Origin: Viola odorata
Lineage: Eukaryota; Streptophyta; Magnoliopsida; Malpighiales; Violaceae
Assembly: GCA_963691705.1 (NCBI GenBank)
Contig: OY829541.1
Coordinates: 16,548,564 to 16,612,563 of the forward strand
DNA: 64,000 bases
Direction: 5' to 3'
Position 1 is the first letter of the stretch; each line of letters starts with the position of its first letter. Shown piece after piece: positions 51,301 to 63,690 of this stretch. Position numbers and translations under genes: made by a program. A model generated the notes under the pieces. The model ran no database searches, had not been told where the DNA came from, and saw only the letters and a list, made by a program, of their open reading frames with translations.

Positions 51301-54300
51301 ACCATGCCCAATCGGCATGTCGAATTTCATAACTTCAATTTCTAAACCATGCCCAACGGCATGTCAAATTTCAATTTCAATATCTAGACCATGCCCGATC
51401 AGCATGTCAAATTTCAATTTCAATTTCTAGACCATGCCCAACGGCATATCACATTCCAATTTCTAATCCATGCCCAAACGGCATGTCAATTTCATAATTT
51501 CAATTTCTAAACCATGCCCAATCGGCATGTCAAATTTCAACTTCTAATCCATGCCCAAACGACATGTCAATTTCATAATTTCAATTTCCAAACCATGCCC
51601 AACGGCATGTCAAATTTCAATTTCAATTTCTAGACCATGCCCAATCGGCATGTCAAATTTCATAACTTCAATTTCTAAACCATGCCCAAGGCGATATCAA
51701 ATTTCAATTTCCATTTCTAGACCATGCCCAACGGCATGTCACATTCCAATATCTAATCCATGCCCAAACGGCATGTCAATTTCATAATTTCAATTTCTAA
51801 GCCATGCCCAACGGCATGTCATCTTTCAATTTCAATTTCTAGACCATGCCCAATCGGCATGTCAAATTTCATAACTTCAATTTCTAAACCATGCCCAACG
51901 GCATGTCAAATTTCAATTTCAATATCTATACCATGCCCAACGGCATGTGACATTCAAATTTCTAAACCATGCCCAATCGGCATGTAAAATTTCAATTTCT
52001 AATCCATGCCCAAACTGCATGTCAATTTCATAATTTCAATTTCTAATCCATGCCCAATCGGCATGTCAAATTTCAATTTCAATATCTATACCATGCCCAA
52101 CGGCATGCCACACTCCAATTTCTAATCCATGCCCAAACGGCATGTCAATTTTATAATTTCAATTTCTAAACCATGCCCAATCGGCATGTCAAATTCCAAT
52201 TTCTAATCCATGCCCAAACGGCATGTCAATTACATAATTTCAATTTCTAAACCATGCCCAATCGGCATGTCAAATTCCAATTTCTAATCCATGCCCAAAC
52301 GGCATGTCAATTACATAATTTCAATTTCTAAACCATGCCCAATCGGCATGTCAAATTTCAATTTCTAATCCATGCCGACACGGCATGTCAATTTCATAAT
52401 TTCAATTTCGAAACCATGCCCAACGGCATGTCAACTTTCAATTTCAATTTCTAGACCATGCCTAATCGGCATGTCAAATTTCATAACTTCAATTTCTAGA
52501 CCATGCCCAACGGCATGTTAAATTTCAATTTCAATTTCTAGACCATGCCCAACGGCATGTCACATTCCAATTTCTAATCCATGCCCAAACGGCATGTCAA
52601 TTTCATAATTTCAATTTCTAAGCCGTGCCTAACGGCATGTCAAATTTCAATTTCAATATCTATACCATGCCCATCGGCATGTCAAATTTCAATTTCTACT
52701 CCATGCCCAAACGGCATGTCAATTTCATAATTTCAATTTCTAAGCCATGCCCTACGGCATGCCAACTTTCAATTTCAGTTTCAATTTCTAGACCATGCCC
52801 GACGGCATGTCAACTTTCAATTTCAATTTCTAGACCATGCCCAATCGGCATATCAAATTTCATAACTTCAATTTCTAAACCATACCCAACGGCATATCAA
52901 ATTTCAATTTCAATTTCTAGACCATGCCCAACGGCATGTCAAATTTCAATTTCAATTTCTAGACCATGCCCAACGACATGTCACATTCCAATTTCTAATC
53001 CATGCCCAAACGGCATGTCAAATTTCAATTTCTAATCCATGCCCAAACGACATGTCAATTTCATAACCATGCCCAACAGCATGTCAACTTTCAATTTCAA
53101 TTTCTAGACCATGCCCAATCGGCATGTCGAATTTCATAACTTCAATTTCTAAACCATGCCCAACGGCATGTCAAATTTCAATTTCAATTTCTAGACCATG
53201 CCCAATCGGCATGTCAAATTTCATAACTTCAATTTCTAAACCATGCCCAACGGCATATCAAATTTCAATTTCCATTTCTAGACCATGCCCAACGGCATGT
53301 CACAATCCAATATCTAATCCATGCCCAAACGGCATGTCAATTTCATAATTTCAATTTCTAAGCCATGCCCAACGGCATGTCAACTTGCAATTTCAATTTC
53401 TAGACCATGCCCAATCGGCATGCCGAATTTCATAATTTCAATTTCTAAACCATGCCCATCGGCATGTCAAATTCCAATTTCAATTTCTAGACCATGCCCA
53501 ACGGCATGTCACACTCCAATTTCTAATCCATGCCCAAACGGCATGTCAATTTTATAATTTCAATTTCTAAACCATGCCCAATCGGCATGTCAAATTTCAA
53601 TTTCTAATCCATGCCCAAATGGCATGTCACATTCCAATATCTAATCCATGCCCAAACTGCATGTCAATTTCATAATTTTAATTTCTAAGCCATGCCCAAC
53701 GGCATGTCAACTTTCAATTTCAAATTCTAGACCATGCCCAATCGGCATGTCAAATTTCATAACTTCAATTTCTAAACCATGCCCAACGGCATGTCAAATT
53801 TCAATTTCAATATCTATACCATGCCCAACGGCATGTCACACTCCAATTTCTAATCCATGCCCAAACGGCATGTCAATTTTATAATTTCAATTTCTAAACC
53901 ATGCCCAATCGGCATGTCAAATTGCAATTTCTAATCCATGCCCAAACGGCATGTCAATTTCATAATTTCAATTTCTAAACCATGCCCAATCGGCATGTCA
54001 AATTTCAATTTCTAATCCATGCCGAAACGGCATGTCAATTTCATAATTTCAATTTTTAAGCCATGCCCAACGGCATGTCAACTTTCAATTTCAATTTCTA
54101 GACCATGCCCAACGGCATGTCAAATTTCAATTTCAATTACTAGACCATGCCCAATCGGCATGTCAAATGTCATAACTTCAATTTCTAAACCATGCCCAAC
54201 GGCATGTCAAATTTCAATTTCAATATCTATACCATGCCCAGCGGCATGTCAAATTTCAATTTCTAATCCATGCCCAAACGGCATGTCAATTTCATAATTT

Positions 54301-57300
54301 CAATTTCTAAGCCATGCCCTACGGCATGCCAACTTTCAATTTCAATTTCTAGACCATGCCCGACGGCATGTCAACTTTCAATTTCAATTTCTAGACCATG
54401 CCCAATCGGCAAGTCAAATTTCAATTTCAACTTCTAGACCATGCCCAATGGCATGTCACACTCCAATTTCTAATCCATGCCCAAACGGCATGTCAATTTC
54501 ATAATTTCAATTTCTAAGCCATGCCCAACGGCATGTCAACTTTCAATTTCAATTTCTAGACCATGCCCAATCGGCATGTCAAATTTCATAACTTCAATTT
54601 CTAAACCATGCCCAACGGCATGTCAAATTTCAATTTCAATATCTATACCATGCCCAGCGGCATGTCAAATTTCAATTTCTAATCCATGCCCAAACGGCAT
54701 GTCAATTTCATAATTTCAATTTCTAAGCCATGCCCAACGGCATGCCAACTTTCAATTTCAATTTCCAGACCATACCCAACGGCATGTCAAATTTCAATTT
54801 CAATTTCTAAACCATGCCCAACGGCATGTCAAATTTCAATTTCAATTTCTAGACCATGCCCAACGGCATGTCACATTCCAATTTCTAATCCATGCCCAAA
54901 CGGCATGTCAATTTCATAATTTCAATTTCTAAACCATGCCCAATCGGTATGTCAAATTTCAATTTCTAATCCATGCCCAAACGACATGTCAATTTCATAA
55001 TTTCAATTTCTAAACCATGCACAACGGCATGTCAACTTTCAATTTCAATTTCTAGACCATGCCCAATCGGCATGTCGAATTTCATAACTTCAATTTCTAA
55101 ACCATGCCCAACGGCATGTCAAATTTCAATTTCAATATCTAGACCATGCCCGATCAGCATGTCAAATTTCAATTTCAATTTCTAGACCATGCCCAACGGC
55201 ATATCACATTCCAATTTCTAATCCATGCCCAAACGGCATGTCAATTTCATAATTTCAATTTCTAAACCATGCCCAATCGGCATGTCAAATTTCAACTTCT
55301 AATCCATGCCCAAACGACATGTCAATTTCATAATTTCAATTTCCAAACCATGCCCAACGGCATGTCAAATTTCAATTTCAATTTCTAGACCATGCCCAAT
55401 CGGCATGTCAAATTTCATAACTTCAATTTCTAAACCATGCCCAAGGCGATATCAAATTTCAATTTCCATTTCTAGACCATGCCCAACGGCATGTCACATT
55501 CCAATATCTAATCCATGCCCAAACGGCATGTCAATTTCATAATTTCAATTTCTAAGCCATGCCCAACGGCATGTCATCTTTCAATTTCAATTTCTAGACC
55601 ATGCCCAATCGGCATGTCAAATTTCATAACTTCAATTTCTAAACCATGCCCAACGGCATGTCAAATTTCAATTTCAATATCTATACCATGCCCAACGGCA
55701 TGTCAATTTCAAATTTCTAAACCATGCCCAATCGGCATGTAAAATTTCAATTTCTAATCCATGCCCAAACTGCATGTCAATTTCATAATTTCAATTTCTA
55801 ATCCATGCCCAATCGGCATGTCAAATTTCAATTTCAATATCTATACCATGCCCAACGGCATGCCACACTCCAATTTCTAATCCATGCCCAAACGGCATGT
55901 CAATTTTATAATTTCAATTTCTAAACCATGCCCAATCGGCATGTCAAATTCCAATTTCTAATCCATGCCCAAACGGCATGTCAATTACATAATTTCAATT
56001 TCTAAACCATGCCCAATCGGCATGTCAAATTCCAATTTCTAATCCATGCCCAAACGGCATGTCAATTACATAATTTCAATTTCTAAACCATGCCCAATCG
56101 GCATGTCAAATTTCAATTTCTAATCCATGCCGAAACGGCATGTCAATTTCATAATTTCAATTTCGAAACCATGCCCAACGGCATGTCAACTTTCAATTTC
56201 AATTTCTAGACCATGCCTAATCGGCATGTCAAATTTCATAACTTCAATTTCTAGACCATGCCCAACGGCATGTCACATTCCAATTTCTAATCCATGCCCA
56301 AACGGCATGTCAATTTCATAATTTCAATTTCTAAGCCATGCCCAACGGCATGTCAAATTTCAATTTCAATATCTATACCATGCCCATCGGTATGTCAAAT
56401 TTCAATTTCTACTCCATGCCCAAACGGCATGTCAATTTCATAATTTCAATTTCTAAGCCATGCGCTACGGCATGCCAACTTTCAATTTCAGTTTCAATTT
56501 CTAGACCATGCCCGACGGCATGTCAACTTTCAATTTCAATTTCTAGACCATGCCCAATCGGCATGTCAAATTTCATAACTTCAATTTCTAAACCATACCC
56601 AACGGCATATCAAATTTCAATTTCAATTTCTAGACCATGCCCAACGGCATGTCAAATTTCAATTTCAATTTCTAGACCATGCCCAACGGCATGTCACATT
56701 CCAATTTCTAATCCATGCCCAAACGGCATGTCAAATTTCAATTTCTAATCCATGCCCAAACGACATGTCAATTTCATAACCATGCCCAACAGCATGTCAA
56801 CTTTCAATTTCAATTTCTAGACCATGCCCAATCGGCATGTCGAATTTCATAACTTCAATTTCTAAACCATGCCCAACGGCATGTCAAATTTCAATTTCAA
56901 TTTCTAGACCATGCCCAATCTGCATGTCAAATTTCATAACTTCAATTTCTAAACCATGCCCAACGGCATATCAAATTTCAATTTCCATTTCTAGACCATG
57001 CCCAACGGCATGTCACAATCCAATATCTAATCCATGCCCAAACGGCATGTCAATTTCATAATTTCAATTTCTAAGCCATGCCCAACGGCATGTCAACTTG
57101 CAATTTCAATTTCTAGACCATGCCCAATCGGCATGCCGAATTTCATAATTTCAATTTCTAAACCATGCCCATCGGCATGTCAAATTCCAATTTCAATTTC
57201 TAGACCATGCCCAACGGCATGTCACACTCCAATTTCTAATCCATGCCCAAACGGCATGTCAATTTTATAATTTCAATTTCTAAACCATGCCCAATCGGCA

Positions 57301-57402
57301 TGTCAAATTTCAATTTCTAATCCATGCCCAAATGGCATGTCACATTCCAATATCTAATCCATGCCCAAACTGCATGTCAATTTCATAATTTTAATTTCTA
57401 AG
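42374..57402 (+). repeat. 15,029-bp segmental tandem duplication, copy B
   Basis: Head-to-tail copy of 27345-42373. Homology runs on to 57423, giving a 21-bp stretch (ccatgcccaacggcatgtca plus a) common to the start, middle junction and end. Interior map: 1,355-bp pair from about 43262, 2,793-bp pair from about 44316, 3,755-bp units at 48239-51993 and 51994-55748, then unit 3 from 55749. Either a very recent unequal exchange or an assembly duplication would give this picture; the private base at 40759/55788 mildly favours a real event. Confidence 0.9.
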
Positions 57403-59362
57403 CCATGCCCAACGGCATGTCAACTTTCAATTTCAAATTCTAGACCATGCCCAATCGGCATGTCAAATTTCATAACTTCAATTTCTAAACCATGCCCAAC
57501 GGCATGTCAAATTTCAATTTCAATATCTATACCATGCCCAACGGCATGTCACACTCCAATTTCTAATCCATGCCCAAACGGCATGTCAATTTTATAATTT
57601 CAATTTCTAAACCATGCCCAATCGGCATGTCAAATTGCAATTTCTAATCCATGCCCAAACGGCATGTCAATTTCATAATTTCAATTTCTAAACCATGCCC
57701 AATCGGCATGTCAAATTTCAATTTCTAATCCATGCCGAAACGGCATGTCAATTTCATAATTTCAATTTTTAAGCCATGCCCAACGGCATGTCAACTTTCA
57801 ATTTCAATTTCTAGACCATGCCCAACGGCATGTCAAATTTCAATTTCAATTACTAGACCATGCCCAATCGGCATGTCAAATGTCATAACTTCAATTTCTA
57901 AACCATGCCCAACGGCATGTCAAATTTCAATTTCAATATCTATACCATGCCCAGCGGCATGTCAAATTTCAATTTCTAATCCATGCCCAAACGGCATGTC
58001 AATTTCATAATTTCAATTTCTAAGCCATGCCCTACGGCATGCCAACTTTCAATTTCAATTTCTAGACCATGCCCGACGGCATGTCAACTTTCAATTTCAA
58101 TTTCTAGACCATGCCCAATCGGCAAGTCAAATTTCAATTTCAACTTCTAGACCATGCCCAATGGCATGTCACACTCCAATTTCTAATCCATGCCCAAACG
58201 GCATGTCAATTTCATAATTTCAATTTCTAAGCCATGCCCAACGGCATGTCAACTTTCAATTTCAATTTCTAGACCATGCCCAATCGGCATGTCAAATTTC
58301 ATAACTTCAATTTCTAAACCATGCCCAACGGCATGTCAAATTTCAATTTCAATATCTATACCATGCCCAGCGGCATGTCAAATTTCAATTTCTAATCCAT
58401 GCCCAAACGGCATGTCAATTTCATAAATTCAATTTCTAAGCCATGCCCAACGGCATGCCAACTTTCAATTTCAATTTCTAGACCATACCCAACGGCATGT
58501 CAAATTTCAATTTCAATTTCTAAACCATGCCCAACGGCATGTCAAATTTCAATTTCAATTTCTAGACCATGCCCAACGGCATGTCACATTCCAATTTCTA
58601 ATCCATGCCCAAACGGCATGTCAATTTCATAATTTCAATTTCTAAACCATGCCCAATCGGTATGTCAAATTTCAATTTCTAATCTATGCCCAAACGACAT
58701 GTCAATTTCATAATTTCAATTTCTAAACCATGCACAACGGCATGTCAACTTTCAATTTCAATTTCTAGACCATGCCCAATCGGCATGTCGAATTTCATAA
58801 CTTCAATTTCTAAACCATGCCCAACGGCATGTCAAATTTCAATTTCAATATCTAGACCATGCCCGATCAGCATGTCAAATTTCAATTTCAATTTCTAGAC
58901 CATGCCCAACGGCATATCACATTCCAATTTCTAATCCATGCCCAAACGGCATGTCAATTTCATAATTTCAATTTCTAAACCATGCCCAATCGGCATGTCA
59001 AATTTCAACTTCTAATCCATGCCCAAACGACATGTCAATTTCATAATTTCAATTTCCAAACCATGCCCAACGGCATGTCAAATTTCAATTTCAATTTCTA
59101 GACCATGCCCAATCGGCATGTCAAATTTCATAACTTCAATTTCTAAACCATGCCCAAGGCGATATCAAATTTCAATTTCCATTTCTAGACCATGCCCAAC
59201 GGCATGTCACATTCCAATATCTAATCCATGCCCAAACGGCATGTCAATTTCATAATTTCAATTTCTAAGCCATGCCCAACGGCATGTCATCTTTCTATTT
59301 CAATTTCTAGACCATGCCCAATCGGCATGTCAAATTTCATAACTTCAATTTCTAAACCATGC
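55749..59362 (+). repeat. 3,713-bp HOR unit, complete form
   Basis: Blocks 52625, 53648, 54019, 54477, 54686, 54973, 55306 and 55515 recur at +3,713 (56338, 57361, 57732, 58190, 58399, 58686, 59019, 59228). Beyond 57423 it leaves the 15-kb duplication and shows private changes: ataaattc near 58426, aatctatgcc near 58685, and catctttctattt near 59290. It ends at about 59362, where a catgcccaatggcatg monomer replaces the expected catgcccaacggcatg monomer. Confidence 0.85.
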
Positions 59363-59428
59363 CCAATGGCATGTCACACTCCAATTTCTAAACCATGCCC
59401 AATGGCATGTCACACTCCAATTTCTAAT
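59357..59428 (+). repeat. 36-bp monomer x2
   Basis: Two 36-bp monomers (59357-59392, 59393-59428) with core catgcccaatggcatg and tail tcacactccaatttc. The first ends ctaaa and the second ctaat. The tggc spacer edge breaks the usual cgg and leaves the 6-bp arms intact. Confidence 0.9.
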
Positions 59429-59559
59429 CCATGCCCAAACGGCATGTCAATTTCATAATTTCAATTTCTAAGCCATGCCCAACGGCATGTCATCTTTCTA
59501 TTTCAATTTCTAGACCATGCCCAATCGGCATGTCAAATTTCATAACTTCAATTTCTAAA

Positions 59560-59667
59560 CCATGCCCAATGGCATGTCACACTCCAATTTCTAAACCATG
59601 CCCAATGGCATGTCACACTCCAATTTCTAAACCATGCCCAATGGCATGTCACACTCCAATTTCTAAT
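59560..59667 (+). repeat. 36-bp monomer x3
   Basis: Three copies (59560-59595, 59596-59631, 59632-59667) of the same 36-bp monomer; the first two end ctaaa, the last ctaat. Compared with 59357-59428 this is one step more, consistent with slippage or small unequal exchange adding a single monomer. Confidence 0.9.
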
Positions 59668-59808
59668 CCATGCCCAAACGGCATGTCAATTTCATAATTT
59701 CAATTTCTAAGCCATGCCCAACGGCATGTCAACTTTCAATTTCAATTTCTAGACCATGCCCAATCGGCATGTCAAATTTCATAACTTCAATTTCTAAACC
59801 ATGCCCAA
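59668..59808 (+). repeat. Pentamer remnant leading into the 624-bp repeat
   Basis: Starts a standard 209-bp pentamer (44, 42, 45 bp monomers in order) matching 58188 onward. The pentamer continues into the first 624-bp copy. Nothing but monomers is present. Confidence 0.8.
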
Positions 59809-60432
59809 CGGCATGTCAAATTTCAATTTCAATATCTATACCATGCCCAGCGGCATGTCAAATTTCAATTTCTAATCCATGCCCAAACGGCATGTCGATT
59901 TTATAATTTCAATTTCTAGACCATGCCCAATCGGCATGTCAAATTTCATAACTTCAATTTCTAAACCATGCCCAACGGCATGTCAAATTTCAATTTCAAT
60001 ATCTAGACCATGCCCGATCAGCATGTCAAATTTCAATTTCAATTTCTAGACCATGCCCAACGGCATATCACATTCCAATTTCTAATCCATGCCCAAACGG
60101 CATGTCAATTTCATAATTTCAATTTCTAAACCATGCCCAATCGGCATGTCAAATTTCAACTTCTAATCCATGCCCAAACGACATGTCAATTTCATAATTT
60201 CAATTTCCAAACCATGCCCAACGGCATGTCAAATTTCAATTTCAATTTCTAGACCATGCCCAATCGGCATGTCAAATTTCATAACTTCAATTTCTAAACC
60301 ATGCCCAAGGCGATATCAAATTTCAATTTCCATTTCTAGACCATGCCCAATCGGCATGTCAAATTTCATAACTTCAATTTCTAGACCATGCCCAATGGCA
60401 TGTCACACTCCAATTTCTAATCCATGCCCAAA
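59809..60432 (+). repeat. 624-bp unit, copy 1
   Basis: Blocks at 59921 and 60170 recur at 60545 and 60794 (+624). Homology runs from about 59809 to 60350. The end of this copy carries a private arrangement in which the pentamer's fourth monomer is followed by a 45-bp monomer and a catgcccaatggcatg monomer (60348-60420). Confidence 0.82.
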
Positions 60433-60975
60433 CGGCATGTCAAATTTCAATTTCAATATCTATACCATGCCCAGCGGCATGTCAAATTTCAATTTCTAAT
60501 CCATGCCCAAACGGCATGTCAATTTTATAATTTCAATTTCTAGACCATGCCCAATCGGCATGTCAAATTTCATAACTTCAATTTCTAAACCATGCCCAAC
60601 GGCATGTCAAATTTCAATTTCAATATCTAGACCATGCCCGATCAGCATGTCAAATTTCAATTTCAATTTCTAGACCATGCCCAACGGCATATCACATTCC
60701 AATTTCTAATCCATGCCCAAACGGCATGTCAATTTCATAATTTCAATTTCTAAACCATGCCCAATCGGCATGTCAAATTTCAACTTCTAATCCATGCCCA
60801 AACGACATGTCAATTTCATAATTTCAATTTCCAAACCATGCCCAACGGCATGTCAAATTTCAATTTCAATTTCTAGACCATGCCCAATCGGCATGTCAAA
60901 TTTCATAACTTCAATTTCTAAACCATGCCCAAGGCGATATCAAATTTCAATTTCCATTTCTAGACCATGCCCAAC
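60433..60975 (+). repeat. 624-bp unit, copy 2 (incomplete)
   Basis: About 543 bp of the 624-bp unit, ending where copy 1 reads cccaatcggcatg but this copy reads cccaacggcatg followed by tcacattcc. One difference seen is catgtcgatttt (about 59896) against catgtcaatttt (about 60520). Confidence 0.8.
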
Positions 60976-61180
60976 GGCATGTCACATTCCAATATCTAAT
61001 CCATGCCCAAACGGCATGTCAATTTCATAATTTCAATTTCTAAGCCATGCCCAACGGCATGTCAACTTTCAATTTCAATTTCTAGACCATGCCCAATCGG
61101 CATGTCAAATTTCATAACTTCAATTTCTAAACCATGCCCAACGGCATGTCAAATTTCAATTTCAATATCTATACCATGCC
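60976..61180 (+). repeat. Pentamer linking two HOR segments
   Basis: Finishes one pentamer and opens another (core 61001). It joins the 624-bp patchwork to a segment matching 55850 onward at about -5,328. Only standard monomers are seen. Confidence 0.7.
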
Positions 61181-63690
61181 CAACGGCATGCCACACTCCA
61201 ATTTCTAATCCATGCCCAAACGGCATGTCAATTTTATAATTTCAATTTCTAAACCATGCCCAATCGGCATGTCAAATTCCAATTTCTAATCCATGCCCAA
61301 ACGGCATGTCAATTACATAATTTCAATTTCTAAACCATGCCCAATCGGCATGTCAAATTCCAATTTCTAATCCATGCCCAAACGGCATGTCAATTACATA
61401 ATTTCAATTTCTAAACCATGCCCAATCGGCATGTCAAATTTCAATTTCTAATCCATGCCGAAACGGCATGTCAATTACATAATTTCAATTTCGAAACCAT
61501 GCCCAACGGCATGCCAACTTTCAATTTCAATTTCTAGACCATGCCTAATCGGCATGTCAAATTTCATAACTTCAATTTCTAGACCATGCCCAACGGCATG
61601 TCACATTCCAATTTCTAATCCATGCCCAAACGGCATGTCAATTTCATAATTTCAATTTCTAAGCCATGCCCAACGACATGTCAAATTTCAATTTCAATAT
61701 CTATACCATGCCCATCGGCATGTCAAATTTCAATTTCTACTCCATGCCCATCGGCATGTCAATTTCATAATTTCAATTTCTAAGCCATGCCTTACGGCAT
61801 GCCAACTTTCAATTTCAGTTTCAATTTCTAGACCATGCCCGACGGCATGTCAACTTTCAATTTCAATTTCTAGACCATGCCCAATCGGCATGTCAAATTT
61901 CATAACTTCAATTTCTAAACCATACCCAACGGCATATCAAATTTCAATTTCAATTTCTAGACCATGCCCAACGGCATGTCAAATTTCAATTTCAATTTCT
62001 AGACCATGCCCAACGGCATGTCACATTCCAATTTCTAATCCATGCCCAAACGGCATGTCAAATTTCAATTTCTAATCCATGCCCAAACGACATGTCAATT
62101 TCATAACCATGCCCAACAGCATGTCAACTTTCAATTTCAATTTCTAGACCATGCCCAATCAGCATGTCGAATTTCATAACTTCAATTTCTAAACCATGCC
62201 CAACGGCATGTCAAATTTCAATTTCAATTTCTAGACCATGCCCAATCGGCATGTCAAATTTCATAACTTCAATTTCTAAACCATGCCCAACGGCATATCA
62301 AATTTCAATTTCCATTTCTAGACCATGCCCAACGGCATGTCACAATCCAATATCTAATCCATGCCCAAACGGCATGTCAATTTCATAATTTCAATTTCTA
62401 AGCCATGCCCAACGGCATGTCAACTTGCAATTTCAATTTCTAGACCATGCCCAATCGGCATGTTGAATTTCATAATTTCAATTTCTAAACCATGCCCAAC
62501 GGCATGTCAAATTCCAATTTCAATTTCTAGACCATGCCCAACGGCATGTCACACTCCAATTTCTAATCCATGCCCAAACGGCATGTCAATTTTATAATTT
62601 CAATTTCTAAACCATGCCCAATCGGCATGTCAAATTTCAATTTCTAATCCATGCCCAAATGGCATGTCACATTCCAATATCTAATCCATGCCCAAACTGC
62701 ATGTCAATTTCATAATTTTAATTTCTAAGCCATGCCCAACGGCATGTCAACTTTCAATTTCAAATTCTAGACCATGCCCAATCGGCATGTCAAATTTCAT
62801 AACTTCAATTTCTAAACCATGCCCAACGGCATGTCAAATTTCAATTTCAATATCTATACCATGCCCAACGGCATGTCACACTCCAATTTCTAATCCATGC
62901 CCAAACGGCATGTCAATTTTATAATTTCAATTTCTAAACCATGCCCAACGACATGTCAAATTGCAATTTCTAATCCATGCCCAAACGGCATGTCAATTTC
63001 ATAATTTCAATTTCTAAACCATGCCCAATCGGCATGTCAAATTTCAATTTCTAATCCATGCCGAAACGGCATGTCAATTTCATAATTTCAATTTTTAAGC
63101 CATGCCCAACGGCATGTCAACTTTCAATTTCAATTTCTAGACCATGCCCAACGGCATGTCAAATTTCAATTTCAATTACTAGACCATGCCCAATCGGCAT
63201 GTCAAATGTCATAACTTCAATTTCTAAACCATGCCCAACGGCATGTCAAATTTCAATTTCAATATCTATACCATGCCCAGCGGCATGTCAAATTTCAATT
63301 TCTAATCCATGCCCAAACGGCATGTCAATTTCATAATTTCAATTTCTAAGCCATGCCCTACGGCATGCCAACTTTCAATTTCAATTTCTAGACCATGCCC
63401 GACGGCATGTCAACTTTCAATTTCAATTTCTAGACCATGCCCAATCGGCAAGTCAAATTTCAATTTCAACTTCTAGACCATGCCCAATGGCATGTCACAC
63501 TCCAATTTCTAATCCATGCCCAAACGGCATGTCAATTTCATAATTTCAATTTCTAAGCCATGCCCAACGGCATGTCAACTTTCAATTTCAATTTCTAGAC
63601 CATGCCCAATCGGCATGTCAAATTTCATAACTTCAATTTCTAAACCATGCCCAACGGCATGTCAAATTTCAATTTCAATATCTATACCAT
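61181..63690 (+). repeat. Diverged copy of the 3,713-bp unit
   Basis: Aligns with 55852-58365 at an offset of 5,328 falling to 5,326 because of small indels (61455/56127, 62164/56837, 62688/57361, 63058/57732, 63516/58190). Its landmark block (about 61666-62075) is broken: the third monomer has the 4-base catc spacer at about 61743 where intact blocks have caaac, so the reading frame is lost, and the 48-bp monomer has catgccttac. It carries more private changes than the 15-kb copies do against each other, so it separated earlier. Confidence 0.82.

Larger units (their letters stand above)
59226..59667 (+). repeat. 203/239-bp block duplicated with growing 36-mer run
   Basis: The block starting at about 59226 (203 bp) is repeated from 59429 (239 bp). 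Both carry the private catctttctattt tail. The 36-bp difference is one additional 36-bp monomer in the second block. This is the most homogeneous short-period stretch in the window. Confidence 0.88.

Noticed and set aside
27345..57402. Treating the 15,029-bp duplication as certainly an assembly artefact
   Set aside because: A private base (40759 versus 55788) and a precise 21-bp homologous junction are consistent with real unequal exchange; the question stays open without reads, so I report it as a finding with the caveat.
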